NCBI GenBank assembly: GCA_018389105.1 | Contig: JACATO010000643.1 | Span: 1,112,501 to 1,176,500 of the forward strand | Source of the DNA: Nautilus pompilius | Taxonomy: Eukaryota; Mollusca; Cephalopoda; Nautilida; Nautilidae | Direction of reading: 5' to 3' | DNA length: 64,000 nucleotides | Part shown: positions 20,767 through 55,774 of the stretch, one piece after another | How the letters are laid out: each line of letters opens with the position of its first letter | How positions within the stretch are numbered: the stretch's first letter is position 1 | Notes under the pieces: generated by a model | Told to the model about the DNA's origin: nothing | Databases searched by the model: none | What the model saw: the letters and a program-made list of their open reading frames with translations, nothing else | Program-made: the position numbers and the translations under genes

Positions 20767-22699
20767 CAGTGATTCCCAATCTTTTTGAAGCGATTATCCC
20801 ACATCACCATATCGAGACATAATTTACGCCAAGCTTAAAATATGACATTAAACTGTGAATCTATATCTATTTTAACCCCAAAATGGTGGCGTGGGGGTAA
20901 ATATTTACCCAGTGCTTACTTTTTTAAACTTAAGTCACTTAATGTACGAAACTGTGGTTTTCAGTGCCTTCGAGTGAGACCCGACTTGTGTTTTCTCTGC
21001 TTAATCAAGTCAGTATTGTTAATTGTTTTGAGTTGAGTCATCGAGTTATTTCATTGCCAAGGTGTCTGTTTGTTTTACATTTTTTCATATACATTTGTTT
21101 TAATTTCCTCTTATCTTTATTTTACAATTGTAAAAATGATAATTTTAATATGAATGAAGAAGCAATACGTGGTTTATTAGGAAATAAACTAATAAATGAA
21201 ATATTAGGTTCTGACAGTGGTAATGAAGAGAAGGAAGACAATGTTGCAGACCGTAATTTTGATACTGATACTGATCAAAGTGCCTTTGAAAGTGACGTTG
21301 ATTATGGTAAGTTTAATAAAATATTGTTCTTTTTGTTAGTAATGTAACTTTTTATTTGTTACTTTTTCTAACAACAAGGAAATTTTATTATAATGGCTGA
21401 ATTTCTACTTGCATATTTTTATTTGTTGTTAATATAATATAAAATGTATCATATACCGATTTTAATTTTATGGTTATTTTTGGAAAATAAACACTTTTTA
21501 ATATTTTTTTATAATTTAGCAAAAATATATTCATTGTAATCCTCCTTTTTAACTTTACTAACGTAGATATAAAGTAGAAGAAATACTGTTTATTAAATAT
21601 AGGAGAAAAATGAAGTCCAAGGACTATATATATAAATATTACAAGCTTTATTTAATGTTACAAATTTTTACGATATTTTATTTATGACAAAAATTATATA
21701 TATATAAATTTTACAAAAACCGCATATATAATTTTCAGTGTGAAGGTTGGTGCTGATTCTTTTCTGCTATAGTTTTTATTCTTTGTTTGGTCAGAGAAAC
21801 AGCCACACGTGAATCAGATGATAATTCTAATAGATTTCGTTTTTTAGTTTTCATTCCAAGAACTGTGGAAAAAGTCTGCCCACAAAGATATATGGTAGAA
21901 AAACCAATAAGGTAATTTACTGCTCGTGACGCTAGTATCGGAAGGTGCTGCAAAAGAGAAATCCAAGAAGAGTCCAAAGGAATCTTTGTGTCAAACATTT
22001 TTTCCAGGCATTGTTTGTTCTTAAGGTAATGCACTCTTCTTTGTCTGGAAAATCCTCATTGACAATAATATTTTCGTTCACGGCAAAAGGATTTTGTATA
22101 CATTCATTAGAAATATTGTCTAAATCAGGAAAGTACTTCTCTAAGCTTTTTGAAATGTCAGTCAAATGGTCTTTTATATCTTCTTTTAAAACTTTTCTGA
22201 TCAAGAAAACATCTAACGTACAGAATTGAGCAATATTTCTTTTTCAAGCATACCTGATACAAAGTTGCAACTTTCCACAAAAAGAAGCAAGTCTATTATG
22301 AAGTTCTAATGATGTGTTTTGGGTTCCTTGAAGAGTCATATTTCCTGTATTTATCTCCCCAAAAATATCAGCTAAATAACATAAACAGGAAACCCACACG
22401 TCATCGTCAGATAGATTAGCGACTAGAGATTCTCTCTCTCTTAAAAACTTCTGTAGCAATTCACGTAGTTCAGCAACGCGAATAAGGGCTTTGCCTCGAG
22501 ACACCCAGCGAACCCCCGTGTGGTAAAGTAGTGTCTCACATTTAGCTCCCATTTCTCTACAAAGCTCTTTAAATATGTGACTGGTTTGGACTTGACGAAG
22601 TTCACAATTTTGATTGCATCTTCCAAAACATCCTTGAGACATGTTGGAAGACCTCTTGACGCCAAGCATAACGATAGATAATGCGATGCACAACATCAG
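20767..22699 (-). mobile_element. hAT transposon (ZBED5/FAM200/SCAND3-like), 5' part lost
   Basis: The left edge CAGTGATTCCCAATCTTTTT matches hAT-type ends. The minus-strand transposase runs from 22699 to 21735 in broken frames. Recognisable blocks in order are a VVHRIIYRYA start, LPTCLKDVLEDAIKIVNFVK, VRWVSRGKALIRVAELRELL, CYLADIFGEINTGNMTLQG, LDNISNECIQNPF, and a C-terminal dimerisation region STIYLCGQTFSTVLGMKTKKRN. There are at least two frameshifts. The upstream half is missing: the reading is cut exactly where a Tigger element begins at 22702, and it does not resume on the far side. A piggyBac-like end lies inside its 3' region. Confidence 0.8.
20876..21350 (+). mobile_element. piggyBac-like 5' end with an acidic first exon
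   Basis: A TTAA tetranucleotide (20872-20875) is followed directly by CCCCAAAATGGTGGCGTGGG and GGGGTAAATATTTACCC, which is the piggyBac arrangement (TTAA target, C-run start). At 21151 a frame starts MNEEAIRGLLGNKLINEIL and continues with an acidic stretch (GSDSGNEEKED), typical of piggyBac N-termini, to a GATTATG/gtaagt donor-like site. No DDD core or right end was found, so it is a fragment nested in the hAT element. Family call is moderate. Confidence 0.45.
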
Positions 22700-22701
22700 T
22701 A

Positions 22702-23820
22702 CAGTGCTCCCTCGCTATATCGCGGTTCACTTTTCGCGGCTTCACTACATCGCGGGTTTTCAAATCATACATATCTAATTTTATATCGCGGTATTTTCGA
22801 AAAATATAAAATTTTTAAAATTTATTATTTTAATTATTTTTAAGTATAAAATATACTAAAAATAACATTATAAAATAGTAAAAAACAAATTAAAGTAAAC
22901 AAATATATATATATGTACATTATTAAAAGAATATTAAATCGAGAGAGATGCTAGCGTATGGAAAACGGAGTACAACTGCAGCTGCTTCTGCCCAGGTGAG
23001 ATCGTACTCGGCACGCTATTGGCTGATGGTTGGGAGGCGGCCAATCAGAGCATGGTGTTTTGTATCCCGGACGCTGAATGGCTCAGTGACAGCAGCATCT
23101 GTGGCGCTGTTGTCCCGTGTAGAAGCATCCCGCATCTCACCTCGTCCATTTCTGCTTCACATCTCGCTGTGTGTAGTGTTTCTCTGCTGTGCTGTGCTTT
23201 GTGTTTTACGTTAAAGTTTGAACTTTATTTCAATCCCTGCAATGCCACCCAAGCGTCCTGCATATTCTAAGTCTTCTGAACCTGAATCCAAGCGCTCAAG
23301 GAAGACTCTACCCATCGTCGAAAAGGTAAAACTTCTCGACATGCTTAAGGGAGGGAGAACGTACGCAGCTGTAGGGTGCCACTTTGGCCTCAATGAATCT
23401 ACGGTACGTTATATTAAGAAGGACGAGAAGAATATAAGATCGACGGCAGCTGTCTCTTTCAATAAACTGCCAAGAGGGTTGTAACGTCGCGTAATAAGGT
23501 GATGGTAGGATGGAATCTGCATTGTCTCTCTGGATTAGTGATTGCAGAAAAAAGAATATCGCGCTGGATTACAACACAATCCGCACAAAGACGAAGTCTC
23601 TGTATGATACGTACACTCAACTTGCTCAAGATCGTGGCGCCGACGAACACGTGGAAGATGAGATGGACATCGACGATGACGACGAAGCAGGTCCAAGTTC
23701 TCCCAATAAAGCAACCCCATTCACTGCCAGCAAGGGTTGGTTTGACAAATTCCAGAGGCGCTATGGAACACGCGACGACGTTTATAACACCAAAGGCTGG
23801 TGTATGGAATGAAAAACAGT
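22702..23820 (+). mobile_element. Tigger (pogo) transposon, 3'-truncated
   Basis: Begins after TA (22700-22701) with CAGTGCTCCCTCGCTATATC and a second GCGG-rich box, the Tigger terminal style. The coding part starts at ATG 23242 (MPPKRPAYSKS) and includes KVKLLDMLKGGRTYAAVGCH and NESTVRYIKKDEKNI, the CENP-B-type helix-turn-helix. A second frame at 23510 continues with MESALSLWISDCRKKNIALD and TASKGWFDKFQRRYG, the second DNA-binding domain. The join between the two frames near 23480-23510 is shifted. The DDE catalytic domain is absent, so the copy stops soon after 23812 and is dead. Confidence 0.88.
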
Positions 23821-25014
23821 TTAAAGGTTCCAACAGTGTAGTAATCCTATGGATATTCTGATGTTACTTGGCGGAAGTTGACGAAAAGACCACCGTAAGT
23901 ATTGCACTATATGAATAACATTAATTAATTATCTAATCTTGTCTCAAGTTTTGTACGCTCTCGTTTTAAGAATTTTACCGAATTATTGCGAATGAAACTG
24001 TTGCAAAAAAAATTTAATACAAGATTTTTTCTCCTCTGATCCCCAGCTTCAGTTGGTTTTTTAAAGCACGTATCACTAATGCAAAATGTTGACAAATATA
24101 AGCTTACCAAAGAGACTGGACTTTTTTTAAAAAAATATCGAAACATAAGTTATTCTTCTAAGTTTGTTAAACCCAGACCTTGAGTTTTAAAAACATTTTT
24201 TTGTAAAATAGTTGCTGTGACACAAAACAAATTACCAGGAATTATAGTGACTTTATCGGCCATTCTAAAATGCAACTACAGAAATATTTCTTCATCCTAG
24301 AAACCTTGCAGACGCCATAAGTGGTTTGCTACCTTTTTGTATTAACTAAACGATCAACACGTAGCTGTTGCTTCTTTATATTTTAATATTTAAATTATAC
24401 GTTTTGCTGTACGTTTTTTTGCGTGCTGATAAGTCTTTAAAAGCCTTACCAACTTAGTTTACCAGATTTTATGCAAATAATGAAGTGAAACCATCTTCGA
24501 AATTACATATGACATTTGTTTTATGAGTATTTTTATTTTTATTAAGTACTATTATTCAGATCTATTAAGGTGATTATAACATAAATTACATTTAAAAAGA
24601 CTATTTAATAAAACAAACAACTAAAGTAATCTGATAGGTTGTAATATGGTTACGAAATTAAGTGCACCTTTTCACATTAATTTTTGTAGCAGTTGCAGAG
24701 TTGTTTCATTCAATAGATAGTTGATTTTAATTCAGGGGTTGTTAAACTGTTTTACAAGTACACAATAAATAGATGTATTTCACAGATTTTTTTCTTGTTA
24801 ATAAATAGCTGGAAATCAATTTTTTGTCATAGAAATTCATAATCGAACGGATTTTCGTGATTTGAACACGTAACAACGGCATGTTCCACCCAGTGACCGA
24901 CGAAGCAGCAACCATAATTCAATTAATATTCATTATATTTAATATTTGCAAGTGACGTTATTTACTTTCGTTTTAATTACAAAATATTTTATCAATCAGC
25001 TTTAAAAATTTTCT
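23821..25014. other. Intergenic, no gene seen
   Basis: AT-rich DNA between the Tigger remnant and a SINE. No coding region or clear repeat is identified. A 73-codon minus-strand frame at 24146-23925 has no protein-like features. Confidence 0.5.
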
Positions 25015-25380
25015 TTGTGGGGCCTGAGTTCGATTCCCGTTATGGTCGGCTCGGTTTTGCGCACCGCTGACTTTGCTCCGCATTACCAGCTGGTTGTATG
25101 AGTTTTCTCTGAGATCTCCGATCTCCTCACACATCCGAAAGTAAAACTATTGTAGGACATCCCCTGCCAAAATTGCGAATGCCGGGCCACTCGTTTGGGC
25201 AGCATGAGGTTTCCCGGCTCCCCCGCCGCGGTTGTCTCCCGGTAGACATTAGCGTATGGTACCTTAATGAATGACCGTCATCCTCTGACCACTACATTTC
25301 TTTCTACTCTCAGGTTCTGTGTCGTTGGGTATTTGAACGTCTAAATAAATCTTCACACATCACAGCCGATACAAACGACA
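25015..25380 (+). mobile_element. tRNA-derived SINE, CpG-rich family
   Basis: Starts within a tRNA-like head: GAGTTCGATTCCC fits the polymerase III B box. It continues with a GC-rich body (GGGCAGCATGAGGTTTCCCG, CCCCGCCGCGGTTGTCTCCC). The A box is missing or diverged, so the copy is 5'-truncated. Its CpGs are well preserved, which suggests a young copy or unmethylated surroundings. Confidence 0.6.
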
Positions 25381-25740
25381 AATAATCTAAGCAGTGTTTA
25401 AAAAAAATAAAAAATTTAAAATGCGCAAAAAATCACGTGTGAACCTCGGGGAGACGATTCCTGTTTCTAATTTTGGAATAATTCTAGACCAGCCCCTTTT
25501 TAGTGCCCTTCTGTGACTAAATTCTATTTTGTTATATAGTAAAATCATTATATTTAATACACGAAAAAAAAAAAATGCATTCCGGTTTTTAATCCACCAT
25601 CCTAAGCAAAATGGCATATTTTCTCATCTGCTATATTTACCCAAATTAGTCTTTCATTACTTTAGATAAAATGTACAGCAATTATTTATTTAAAACAAAA
25701 ATAACCCTGTTTTATTGCACCAAGGAAAAGGTTAACCACT

Positions 25741-25860
25741 TACCAGCACTCGGCGGGGCGGCTGCTGCTGCTGGTGCTAGTCACGTGGTACACACACAAT
25801 CCTCGCAGCGCGTGTTGTGCTTTCCCGGACTTTTTCTAACTGGTGAGATACCCGCTTAAA
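25741..25860 (+). promoter_or_regulatory. GC-rich region upstream of the FGFR-like start
   Basis: A local GC and CpG rise precedes the first modelled coding exon. It contains a CACGTG E-box at 25782-25787 and a run of CTG triplets. A TAA in frame with the coding ATG lies at 25837-25839, so translation is not continuous from upstream. A pyrimidine-rich stretch ending at 25847 (tttctaactggtgag) could instead be a splice acceptor, in which case an upstream exon exists. Confidence 0.35.
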
Positions 25861-48000
<22,140 letters not shown>

Positions 48001-49400
48001 TTTTCTAAAAGACTTTTAAAAATCAAAACCAATGCAGAATGCATTACACTCTCTTAATAAACATTCTGGGGTTTGGATAAAACCAAGACACAACAGATTT
48101 AAGTTAATTATTTTTTTTAAATTTTAATTTCTGTTTGGCTGTATTGAAGAATGAGTTATAGGTAGTTAGAATAAAAGTTTAAATTTTAAAGCAATCTTTT
48201 TTCTTTACTACATTTCACTAAGTATAATTAATTTTAACTTCAAAACATTTGTTCAGGAAGAATAAAAATAAAAACATTATGAATGTTGTAGTTTCACTAC
48301 TAATTAAAATTTTTATAAATCTTTAAATCAGATGTCCTCTTGGTTTTTCCTAAAATATACATTTTAATAATTGAATTTTTACTTTGATTTCTAGAAATAT
48401 AGTTCTGAACACTGGCTTTTTCTTGTTCAGAGGTGCAATGTTATATATAAAAACAAATGTTACTGCAGTCTGATCAGTGTTTGATTCTTTAGTATTTTTA
48501 TGAATGCCACAAGCTTTGGTATTTCATCAGCAAACAACAAAAAAAAAAGAAATTGAAAACTTTTAAATATTCTTGCTTTGATATTGTCATTCTACTTTAG
48601 GAAAAGTAATTTAGGAATGACTATTTAGAACTTGTACTAGAAATCTACATGTTGTAAATCTCCTATACTTTTGTTTCTAGTGGCAGTAGGTTCTAGATAT
48701 TTCTTTTAACAGATTCACTGAGTAATGATCAAATTCTGCCTCTGTGATAGCCTCAGATTCTTGATTCACAAAGGGTGACTTGTTTAGTTACATGAACATG
48801 TTGAGTATTTTAACTTACCATTTCACAATCCCCTAAATTAAACTTTCCCATTCTCAAAAGATGTTTATCTGATAAATGACATTGGCTGACATCCAGAAGA
48901 AAACAGATATTTTTGCTGGAAAATCAGATTATAAGTTCCATAGAAGTTTTGGATCTTGTTTACTTAAAAAAGTAGTTTTGTTTCCTATTCTATAGTCTAT
49001 TCATCACAAAGACTATGTAAAAGGAGGAACTTGAAATTTGCATAATAAATAAGCTGCTGCTATTGTTGAATAAATCATTTAACATCACTTCATCTGATGT
49101 CATCCAATAGCAGATAATAGTAGTTGGAAAGAGATCCAAAGGAAAGAGCAGTAGAAATGTTTATTGCTTTAAGAATAATTAGCTATTGTAAATGTCTCCT
49201 TACAATATTTTTAGGTTTCTTTGACAGTGGGATCCATACATATCTCAAATGTTGTTTTATAATTGGTTATAAATATTTTTTTTCATGTAAACTTGCTAAC
49301 CATTAGAATTCTCATTATATATATATATATATTCACAATTTTATTCTTTAATTTTCCAATAAAGAAATTTTAATAAAAAATATTGAGATCTTTTTTTCTT
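48001..49400 (+). other. Probable 3' UTR and polyadenylation region of the FGFR-like gene
   Basis: AATAAA signals follow at 48056-48061 (56 bp after the stop) and at 49358-49363, with AATAAA again at about 49372. No coding region. Confidence 0.55.
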
Positions 49401-51400
49401 GAATATGTAGTGGAAGATTTTTTTAATACACAGTGAGTTTAAGAGGCCTTTTCTCATTCTTGTTTTGTAATGTTGATAATAACTTAGGGCGGGCATATTA
49501 TGATTTTCATACTGAGCACAGTGCTGTAAAATGTTTTGCTAAAGATTTATTTTATATTATTTTATACTCAGAGGAATGTGCCACATAAGGAAAGATGAGG
49601 TTGTGCAGCAAAAATGATTGAAGCAGCCCAACCATGACAACTTCAACAGTTCTACAATGTGAAGTAAATAACATACTCTTAAATGAGAATCAGGCTGGGC
49701 CCAAAGCTTAAATTGTTGATAAATCCTCCTTACATTATAAAGGAAAAACTGATCTGGGTCTTGTGAATTACTGACAAAGATAGGTCTGTCTCATTGTTCG
49801 TTAAAACAACAAAAAACTCAGCAAAATATAATTACTCATTTACTGGTCTCAAAATGAATGACAAAAGTGGCAACAGCATCTTAAGACTGAAGGAGAGAAA
49901 GATTTTAGGGAACTGTCTTATGAACAATGACATAAGAATATTTTAGCATTAGAAAATGTAAATAAATGAAAACAAGTCATTTCATTATTATTTTTTTAAC
50001 ATAATAGTTAAATGGAGATAACCTTTTGATGATAATCTGCAGTTTAAAAAATTATTTGAAAATGATCAGTATACAGATATATATGTATACGTATTAAACA
50101 AGTTGCATAATTCTGGGCATGGAGGCAGTACTTGTACTATTCTTTCCTTTATTGTAATTTTTTGTTATATTTGATTACAACTTTGTTATATTTTTGAAAT
50201 AAATTTTTAAAATCTTTTGAATTTTAATAAAGTTACTAATTATGAAGTATGAGCAGAAAAAGATGGCAAAACAAAATTTAAAATTAAGCAAAAATTAAAA
50301 ACAAAGTGGGGTCAATATGATAAAGATATGCAAGTTAATGAAGAAAAAACTATACGGATAGTGGAACAGAAGAAATATGACCCTATCATTACCCCTGCCA
50401 TTAAATTATAGTTAGAATCTGTTATTTCATTTTCTGTAACTTAAAGTTTGAACTCAGTGGTGGATGTGGTCACAATCCTCACATCTTCAAAGAATTGATG
50501 ACCTAAATTAGTTGCCTTCTGATTTAAGAGGGCAAAGATATTCTCTTCCTGGCAGATGGGCAGTGTACCTAATCATGTCTTATATTAGGGATAGTACCTT
50601 TGATGTACAGCAACAGTTCTGACATTTTATGCAGTATGCAATGTGAAATCTCAAGAATCAGATTTCTGGCCTAGAACATGAAAAATAATCCACTTGTGTT
50701 GGAATTAGTAAAACAAATTCTAAATTCCAGAGTTTTTAAAATTTTTGATAATTTAATTAACTTTTAAAAATTATATAGTATAAAAAACCAGGTAAGCAAT
50801 CACCAAATATATAACTCTTGTACAGAGAGTCATGGAGACCATAATTTACACAATACATTACAGATAGTGGATGGAATAACCAATTGTGCATTAACAGGTT
50901 TGTAATAAATTCAACCTGAAAATGGAAATTAAATATGTAGAACTTATCTTATGGGCTCTAAAGACAAAAAAAGTTATAAAATTTGAGTTCAAAATGTCTA
51001 TGTATTTGAAATATTCCAAGGTATTTGTTTTTGTTTTTCTTCTTAGTTCCTTATGTTGATTGCAGTTTTTCTATTTTATTTTTGCTTAAATTATAAATTA
51101 TCTTGCTCAACTTTTACTCAGTTGACGTTTTGTTTACTCATTTTCTCAGCATTCTTCATCAGCATAATTTCATATAGTCATTCAATTGATTTCTTGAAGT
51201 AATCTAATTTCATTTGATTTGATGTGAAGTAGTGCTGCTATTTTACAATTTTCATAACTTTAATACACGGATTTCATTATTGATATTATTTTGTAACATG
51301 TGTCTGAGCAAATTTTAGATAAATTGTAAATAGTTAGATAAATTTATATGTAAAAAAAAAAAAATTAAGTGAACCTGAAGATTAAAAAGTGTAGGGGAGT
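49401..51400. other. Intergenic AT-rich stretch
   Basis: No gene, RNA gene or recognisable element is seen. Confidence 0.5.
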
Positions 51401-51499
51401 ATGAAAATTTTGAAATCCAGATGTTTTCAAAATGATATTTACAGCATTATCTACAGAATTATATCCTCAAATTTTCAAAATTCCAAGTATTTATTGAAT

Positions 51500-53140
51500 A
51501 TAAAATTCTTAACATGGACATGTTATTAAATTCTCTTTTTCAGTTACTGTCTCCATTGTGCTTTAGGTTGTACTCCCCAGTAACCATCAGCAACTTTTCA
51601 TTATCTCTTCTGGTGATCTGTATTGAAAACAGGAGCCAATTCAAATTCATCATGATAGTCATAGTTGAACTTAGGTTCCATCAATTTTCAGCTTTCCTCT
51701 GAAGCACATCTTTTTGATAAGACTTAATGCTCTCTCTTCTGTATTACTGGAGGCAGCACCAGAACTTGGTCAGTTTATTGAGGTTCTGGAAGCTTGGATA
51801 GCCACTGACTTTGAAATCTCCTAAATAACTCAAGATTACATCTGTGCACAGATTAGTAGCTTGACAGTGTTGGTCAACTCATACAACTGCTAATTGCTTG
51901 ACTTCTTCATGAAAATTTGAGTCCTTACATTCTGGTAATCTTTCAACTAGTCATACAAAAATTCATTCTTTATTCCACTGAAGTGGAGTTTATCAGAATA
52001 GTTGAAATGAAAGATATTCTTTCTCAACCTTTTTGCAGTTGCAGCCCCACCTATGTCTACCACCACCATTAAATTATAGTTAGAATCAGTTATTTCACTT
52101 AGAATCTCTAAATAAAAAATACACTCACCTTTGTACAAAAAATATAATGATCAGCCATCCAATGATCCTAGTTAAATTGTGCTATCTTCAAAGTATCATC
52201 ATACAATGGAAGGTTCTTGTGCACATATTTTGTAGCTCCAATGTATTCTTGTAGAAATGATGTGCAACTGCATAGAACATTGTGGCTTGTTCCTCATATT
52301 ACATCATCCTTAAGATACTTGTTCAGCTTCATTCTTGTAGCAATGCTAACAAACAGTTGATTTTCTCTCTGATTTTGTGAAGGGAAAGAAATTCCCTGTG
52401 TTGTCATTTAGGAAAGTTTCAAGTTTATCAACAAATCTTAATGATTTTCCTGTACACATCCCAAGAATCTTCATAAAGAAGGTAAATGCTTGAATCTGAT
52501 TTCTGTAATACTTGGTTAAAATGTGTGACAGTAGGATTTTCTGCTTGGTAGAAGAGCATGTATATATCATTGGTTCTTGAAATGATTTCTTCAGGTTCAG
52601 AGTTTGGAGAAGATGTAAAAGGCTGTTACTGCTTCATTATGCATTCCACTGCACTTTTCAAACTAAGCCACCTAGTAATTACATGTTCAATGACTTGCCT
52701 GTACTGAACACTAAAGCTCACAAAATTCAGCCAACAGGTTTCTTCTCTTGAGAGCTTAAACCAGTAGAATATGTCAGATGAGATCGTCAACACTGAGTTA
52801 GACTTTGCTTTCAAACCCTTTGTTTTGATAAGCTGTATTGCGCAAAAATTTAGTCTTTGGTCTTATTGAGTTGTGCACTCCAAGGTTGACAGACATATTG
52901 TCAACACCTACACTCATTCCAAGAAACACTCAGAACTTGACCCATCTTGTCAATAGATTATGCAGTTGATGCAGCTATTGAGCGTATATTCAAGAATCGA
53001 CCTGTGACTTCATGAGTGTTGACATCAAAACAGACACACTGCAAATGGATTAAACTTCTCAAATTGTCATTTGACCCTTCAAACACCAAAGAATATGATT
53101 GAGATTTTTAATTCTTGTGAAAATAAAATTCTGCTTCTCT
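51500..53140 (-). mobile_element. hAT-superfamily transposase fossil
   Basis: The minus strand, in several broken frames, reads in order: FLGMSVGVDNMSVNLGVHNS (about 52870-52925), DIFYWFKLSREETC, CEF/VSF then YRQVIEHVITRWLSLKSAVE (about 52630-52710), and FTFFMKILGMCTGKSLRFVD (about 52430-52500). The HVITRWLSL block is characteristic of hAT transposases of the ZBED/zinc-finger-862 type. Terminal repeats were not located, so limits are approximate. Stops are frequent; it is long dead. Confidence 0.65.
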
Positions 53141-53890
53141 GATCCCAGCCTCTCGTCAAAATAACCAGACTAACCCTGATGCTAATCACAAGGATCCATG
53201 TAACGGAATCAGAAAGTCTATATCACAGCCAAAAGTATGCAACCTCCCTGCTTGGTATAAAGGTAAACGATTCTGTAAATGCAAGTGTCGTGCAAATTTT
53301 AAATCTGTTATACGAGAGCGTTTTTTGAATTTTTTAAAGGAACGAGTGAATAATATAAATTTCTTTAAATATCTTCCTAGTTTGTGGTGTCAGTTGAAAT
53401 GGCAGGATCAATTTTAATAAACTCTTTAGCGTTCTGTCTATTGACACCAGGTTAGCTTCGGTAGACCGAGTTACTATCAACCTCTGTCAAATGCTATATC
53501 GTGAAATGCCGTAGTTTATCTGGTTTTTGAATTTAAACTTTTTTTGTCAAATTAAGACTGTCATTTTTCATTTCACTATAAACATTTATTCAAATTTCAT
53601 AACTACTAAAATAATTTATTAGAACTATTAACCTGATTTTTCATCAGTTCCTGCTTTTAAAGGTTGCCATCCTGCGTTAGTCAGTCCTCTCAACGACCAC
53701 TTGGTGGCGCCACCATAAAGGAAAAACAGTCATTTTCAGACGTCATTAAAACAAAAGAGCTATTTGAGCAGTTCTTCCACTCACCCAGGGAGAAAGCGAC
53801 CACGTATTCTTTAATATAATTGTTCATCCACCTTACGACTTCTTTTCCCCGCGGTCTCCTAAATTCTTACGAGTATTGATTGATTGGAAA
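53141..53890. other. Intergenic; CpG density rises here
   Basis: The transition from CpG-poor to CpG-rich DNA. A small palindrome TGGTGGCGCCACCA at about 53703 and a CRE-like GACGTCA at about 53740 lie upstream of the candidate exon at 53891. Confidence 0.35.
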
Positions 53891-53984
53891 ATGGCAGAAG
53901 GTGAAACACTGGGTCCGAATACACCTAATAGCTCCGTCCTTGATCCACCGGTTCTAAAATCACATCGTGACTCGGCTAGAAGAC
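53891..53984 (+). CDS. Candidate first coding exon of an unidentified plus-strand gene
   Basis: The ATG sits in a good context (aaaATGG). It is followed by a polar N-terminus (MAEGETLGPNTPNSSV, then LDPPVLKSHRDSARR) and an acceptable donor, AGAC/gtaatg. The region is CpG-rich, as expected of a 5' end. The next exon was not found, and introns here can exceed several kb. I do not recognise the protein. The frame continues past the donor into a CA repeat that is clearly not coding. Confidence 0.35.
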
Positions 53985-55713
53985 GTAATGTTAAACACAC
54001 ACACACACGCGTACACGTACGCATTTTCCCTTTCCCTTTTCTTCTTTCTGCTTCTTCCCTTTTCGTGAATTCCTGTCGGTTTCTGAAATAATCACTACTA
54101 ATTAAGTATGCCGAGGCGACACGCAGAATGTCCTGTCTTTCAAATAAAACATTTTTGCAACGACTTGAGGGGCCGTCAATGTACGACGCCCCCACATTCA
54201 TCGAACGGTGAACCGGTATAATGAAGTGTGGGTGGATGAGAGAAAGAACAGTATGCAGATTCATCTGGAAATAAGGCGCCTTTATACAAATGGTTAACGC
54301 AGACAATTGCTGAGGAAAAGATCTGAAAGGATGAACAGACCGTAGTCAATTCAGGTGAAGGTCTGCCGCGCCGAGGTCTCTTGTACAAGTAAGTCTTTGC
54401 ATTCTCTATACACCTGCTGTGTGTCTGCTGGTCGGTTGGCCGATGCTGCTTTTCTTAATTTTTAATTAAAAAAATATCTTTACACCGATGATATGTCTCT
54501 ATATGTTAGGGGCGTCGTCAGATATCTTGACTGAGCTTTTTTTTCACGGTTTAGATAAATGAAATTTTTTGTTAAAATCTCTACTCAGTGGGAAATACAA
54601 CACTAGTATTGGAATTTTATAAATTTAATAAAGAACATACACGTATAATTATTTTTTCTTCTGACCTACACCCTAAAGCTGAGTCACTAAATTTCCGACC
54701 CCGGCTGCCACAACAACCAGTCATCAACTCCTGAATAACAATTAAAAAAAAAAAAAAAATTTCAAATGTGCGAGCACTGAAAATCAGTTTGAGGTATTTT
54801 ATATTTTTTGTTCATTTCCTTAACATAAAAATTTTAATTCAAAATTGTATTTACAGTTTATTTTTAGCCTTAAAAAATAGAGCTTCTCGAAATACAGGAT
54901 ATATTTTATACTCGTCAGTGAAAGAAAGAAGTTTTACGTTCAGACGGTTTCCATATTTTTAGAATTTTTTCATGTATACAGGTGAGGGTCCAGCTCGAGG
55001 ACAGTTAATGACCTCGCTTGTTGTGTAAAAGGAAGGGAAAAAATTAGAGTTAAATTTTAAATCTGACTCTCGACGGATTTTTAAATATTAGATTCGAGTA
55101 AGCAATGAAAACTACCGGGTATACGTGTATACTGGAAAGTCTCGCTCATCCTTTACATAGGAAAAATATGTTTTGGATTTAAAGAAAAAAATAATCCCTC
55201 AAACGAACTGACATGGCTTACTTCGCTTTAGTGTAAACAAGAAGGCGGCAGGTGGCTCTTGCACCCACACACACTAGTGCGCTCACTTGAGGCTGAGGAA
55301 ATAGATTTTAAACCTGATTAATGTTTCTGCGGCTACAGTTTTCCGCTGTTAGTTTACTTCGTCCATTATTGAGCGCTTTCGTTTTCCTTAAAAAAAAGGG
55401 AAAACGAAAAGAAATTTTTCACATTGTCCTTGGCTGAGTAGTGAGCGCGATAATGGTAAGAAGACGCTTAAGCCCAGAAGATAGTCAACTTTTTTTGTTT
55501 TTTGGTGGAATTGAATGCCATTAGTATCATCAGGTTAGCACATTTGGCTCGTTTTTCCCAGTGAGACAGCTACAGGGGTCTGTTAACCCTCGATAAATAC
55601 AACGATGGCTCTTATTTCCTCGCCCGTGCTTGGCTGTGATGTTAGGCCCCTTTCTGATGCGCGGTCATTGTCCCTATTAAAATTTCATCACAGCTTTCGT
55701 CAAGTTTCCTTAC
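53985..55713. other. CpG-rich, no confirmed gene
   Basis: Several open frames on the minus strand (53833-54306, 54176-54388) lack family signatures and overlap the candidate exon at 53891. No repeat element is recognised. Confidence 0.4.
53995..54010. repeat. Short (CA)n tract
   Basis: Eight CA units immediately after the candidate exon. Confidence 0.7.
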
Positions 55714-55725
55714 AGATCTGCTGAA

Positions 55726-55774
<49 letters not shown>

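Noticed and set aside
53833-54306. 157-codon minus-strand frame
   Set aside because: No domain, low-complexity basic stretch caused by the CA repeat and CT-rich DNA, and overlap with the better-looking plus-strand candidate exon.
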